This document shows, one piece after another, positions 55,320 through 56,715 of a stretch of 56,715 nt of DNA. The DNA is taken from IMG/VR virus record IMGVR_UViG_3300009545_000025, positions 1 to 56,715 of that record. One strand, given 5' to 3'. Positions within the stretch are counted from its first letter, which is position 1. Every line of letters begins with the position of its first letter. The notes beneath the pieces were generated by a model. It made no database searches and was not told the origin of the DNA. It saw only the letters and a program-made list of their open reading frames with translations. A program made the position numbers and the translations under genes. This DNA comes from a virus.

Positions 55320-56125
55320 TGGGCTGGATTCTCGACAGCACCGGGCACTACGTCCTCGATAGCAGTGGCAATCCTGTAGTCGATAGCACCCCCTTCCCGA
55401 CAGTCCGAGACATGATCCAGGACGCGGTGGAGAAGTTGGGCGTCTATGCGGCTGGGGAAGTCCTGTCGGCTGCGGATGCGCGAAGGTCCATGGCTGTTCT
55501 CAACGACATGATCGACTCATGGTCGAACGAGTCCCTGACCTGCTACGCGATCCTGGAGGAATCGGGGCCGCTGAATGTGGGTCAGCAGCAGTACACGATT
55601 GGTCCGGGCGGATATTTCAATGTTCCCCGTCCCATCCGGATCAACGACGCTCCTGGGTCCGCCTATATCCAGGACTCTCAGGGCAACATCTATCCTTTGG
55701 ATGTGGTGCCGAAGAACACATGGAACCTGATCGGTCAGAGGTTCGTGAACTCGAACCTGCCTGACACTCTCTATTACGACAATCAGTACCCGCTCGGCAT
55801 CATCAACATCTTCCCGGTGCCGAACATCAACTACACGATCTTCTTCGACAGCTACCGGCAGATCGACAGTTTCAACAACCTCGATCAGCAGCTTGTCATG
55901 CCCCCCGGCTACAAGAAGGCGATCCAGGACAACCTGGCGGTTGAGCTTCATCCGTACTTCAAGCCGGACCAGGAGGAAGTGCCGCAGAAGCTTCTCGTGA
56001 TCGCCGCGCGGAGCAAGGGCAACGTCAAGCGCGCGAATATGCGCCAGATGGTGGCGCGATACGACAGTGAGTTGGTGTCGCGGATCAACGTCACGCCGAA
56101 CATCTTCACTGGCGGGACGAACTGA
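55319..56125 (+). CDS. P22 gp4-like head completion/neck protein
   Basis: 268 residues from an ATG overlapping the tailspike stop (TGATG). PTVRDMIQDAVEKLGVYAAG, LSAADARRSMAVLNDMIDSW matches the start of gp4-type tail accessory proteins, and the following gene is the gp10 homologue, as in P22. In P22, gp4 binds the portal first and starts tail assembly. The protein is longer than P22 gp4 (166), with an added C-terminal part. Confidence 0.8.
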   Translation: MGWILDSTGHYVLDSSGNPVVDSTPFPTVRDMIQDAVEKLGVYAAGEVLSAADARRSMAVLNDMIDSWSNESLTCYAILEESGPLNVGQQQYTIGPGGYFNVPRPIRINDAPGSAYIQDSQGNIYPLDVVPKNTWNLIGQRFVNSNLPDTLYYDNQYPLGIINIFPVPNINYTIFFDSYRQIDSFNNLDQQLVMPPGYKKAIQDNLAVELHPYFKPDQEEVPQKLLVIAARSKGNVKRANMRQMVARYDSELVSRINVTPNIFTGGTN

Positions 56126-56715
56126 TGGACACGCCCTTCCTGGGGCCGCTCAACGTTAGCCGCTCAAAAAACTTCGCTGACAACGAGTTGATTAACCTGT
56201 TTCCCGAGATCGGGGAGACCAAGGACGCTAAGAGCATTGGCGCCTTCTATATGTGCCCCGGCCTCGATCTCCTTGTGACCTGCGGCAACGGACCTATCCG
56301 GGGAACAGAAGCGCTCAGCGGCAATCTGTACGTCGCATCCGGTCCTGATGTTTACGAGGTTACTCCCGGCTACAGCGCGAGGCGCATCGGCGGCCTGACC
56401 ACCAACTCCGGGCCTGTGAGCATGATCGAAAACGGCTCGCAGATGAACATCTTCGACGGGAGCAGCGGCTACCTGGTGACAGGAGGGACGCTTACCGCCC
56501 AGCCCCTTCCTTTTTCGGGGCCGGTTTCAGCGTCTTATCAGGATGGTTTCGGCCTTGTGAATGAGGTCGGTACGGACAAGTGGTGGCAGTCCAATCTCTT
56601 CGATCTCTCGAACTGGGCAGCGCTCAACTTCTCGTCCGCAGATTCTCGGCCCGATAATATCGTGGCAGTGAAATCCATCCATCGCGAGGTCTGGTTGATC
56701 AAGCAGAAAGAGAGC
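56125..56715 (+). CDS. P22 gp10-like tail hub protein, N-terminal part (continues at base 1)
   Basis: 197 codons from an ATG overlapping the gp4-like stop, running off the window end with no stop. MDTPFLGPLNVSRSKNFADN, ELINLFPEIG is the characteristic start of gp10-family proteins. The frame joins exactly to base 1 and ends at 831. See the C-terminal part for details. Confidence 0.9.
   Translation, partial: MDTPFLGPLNVSRSKNFADNELINLFPEIGETKDAKSIGAFYMCPGLDLLVTCGNGPIRGTEALSGNLYVASGPDVYEVTPGYSARRIGGLTTNSGPVSMIENGSQMNIFDGSSGYLVTGGTLTAQPLPFSGPVSASYQDGFGLVNEVGTDKWWQSNLFDLSNWAALNFSSADSRPDNIVAVKSIHREVWLIKQKES

Noticed and set aside
1-56715. CRISPR array, rRNA genes or insertion sequences
   Set aside because: No regularly spaced repeats, rRNA-like stretches or transposase-like proteins were seen.

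Overview
The window reads as one complete, circularly permuted genome of a temperate, short-tailed P22-like phage. The gene for the gp10-type tail hub/DNA-stabilisation protein starts at 56125, runs off the right end and continues in frame from base 1 to 831. Together the pieces give 473 residues, close to the 472 of P22 gp10. The likely host is an alphaproteobacterium: the phage carries a GapR (DUF2312) homologue, an HTH/zinc-finger regulator, and the 5' half of an alphaproteobacterial-type tRNA-Val(CAC) at its putative attP. The sequence is moderately GC-rich. No stretch over 300 bases lacks a gene or a described element.

Layout. (1) Virion region, plus strand, 39 kb through the junction to about 11.1 kb: small terminase candidate, large terminase, small genes, portal (interrupted by an intein), scaffold, coat, a repeat-built decoration protein, glycosyltransferase, tailspike, gp4-like and gp10-like neck proteins, 2OG oxygenase, sulfotransferase, gp7/gp20/gp16-like ejection proteins, a PurD-like ATP-grasp enzyme and tail-fibre proteins. 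(2) 11.1-15.2 kb: a minus-strand TylF-type methyltransferase, lysis genes (membrane proteins, GH108 endolysin, holin candidate, lipoprotein), a minus-strand regulatory cassette with a degenerate tRNA, and a secreted HNH nuclease. (3) 15.3-30.0 kb, almost all minus strand: the leftward early operon, with a (p)ppGpp hydrolase-like HD protein, a HerA-like ATPase, integrase/excisionase and attP, a Rad52/NinB/HNH recombination set and many small genes. (4) 30.0-30.9 kb: divergent CI-like repressor and Cro-like gene, with repeated CACAAGAAA operator half-sites and two sigma70-like promoters. (5) 30.9-39 kb, plus strand: the rightward early operon, with regulators, GapR, a DUF1064 nuclease, and a replication protein with an embedded HNH domain and an iteron-like origin inside its gene.

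The most striking observations are four. First, an HNH homing element was inserted into a tail-fibre gene and carries a synonymously recoded copy of the first twelve codons, so the gene still works. Second, attP carries half a tRNA gene preceded by its own near-consensus promoter. Third, palindromes of the GGTA-N(3-6)-TACC type, often followed by a small hairpin, recur in intergenic gaps of the virion region. Fourth, five small-molecule-style enzymes (glycosyltransferase, 2OG oxygenase, sulfotransferase, ATP-grasp ligase, O-methyltransferase) are interleaved with structural genes. Mobile or homing-type elements are frequent: a LAGLIDADG intein, an endonuclease VII-type HNH gene, the tail-fibre HNH element and the HNH domain in the replication gene.
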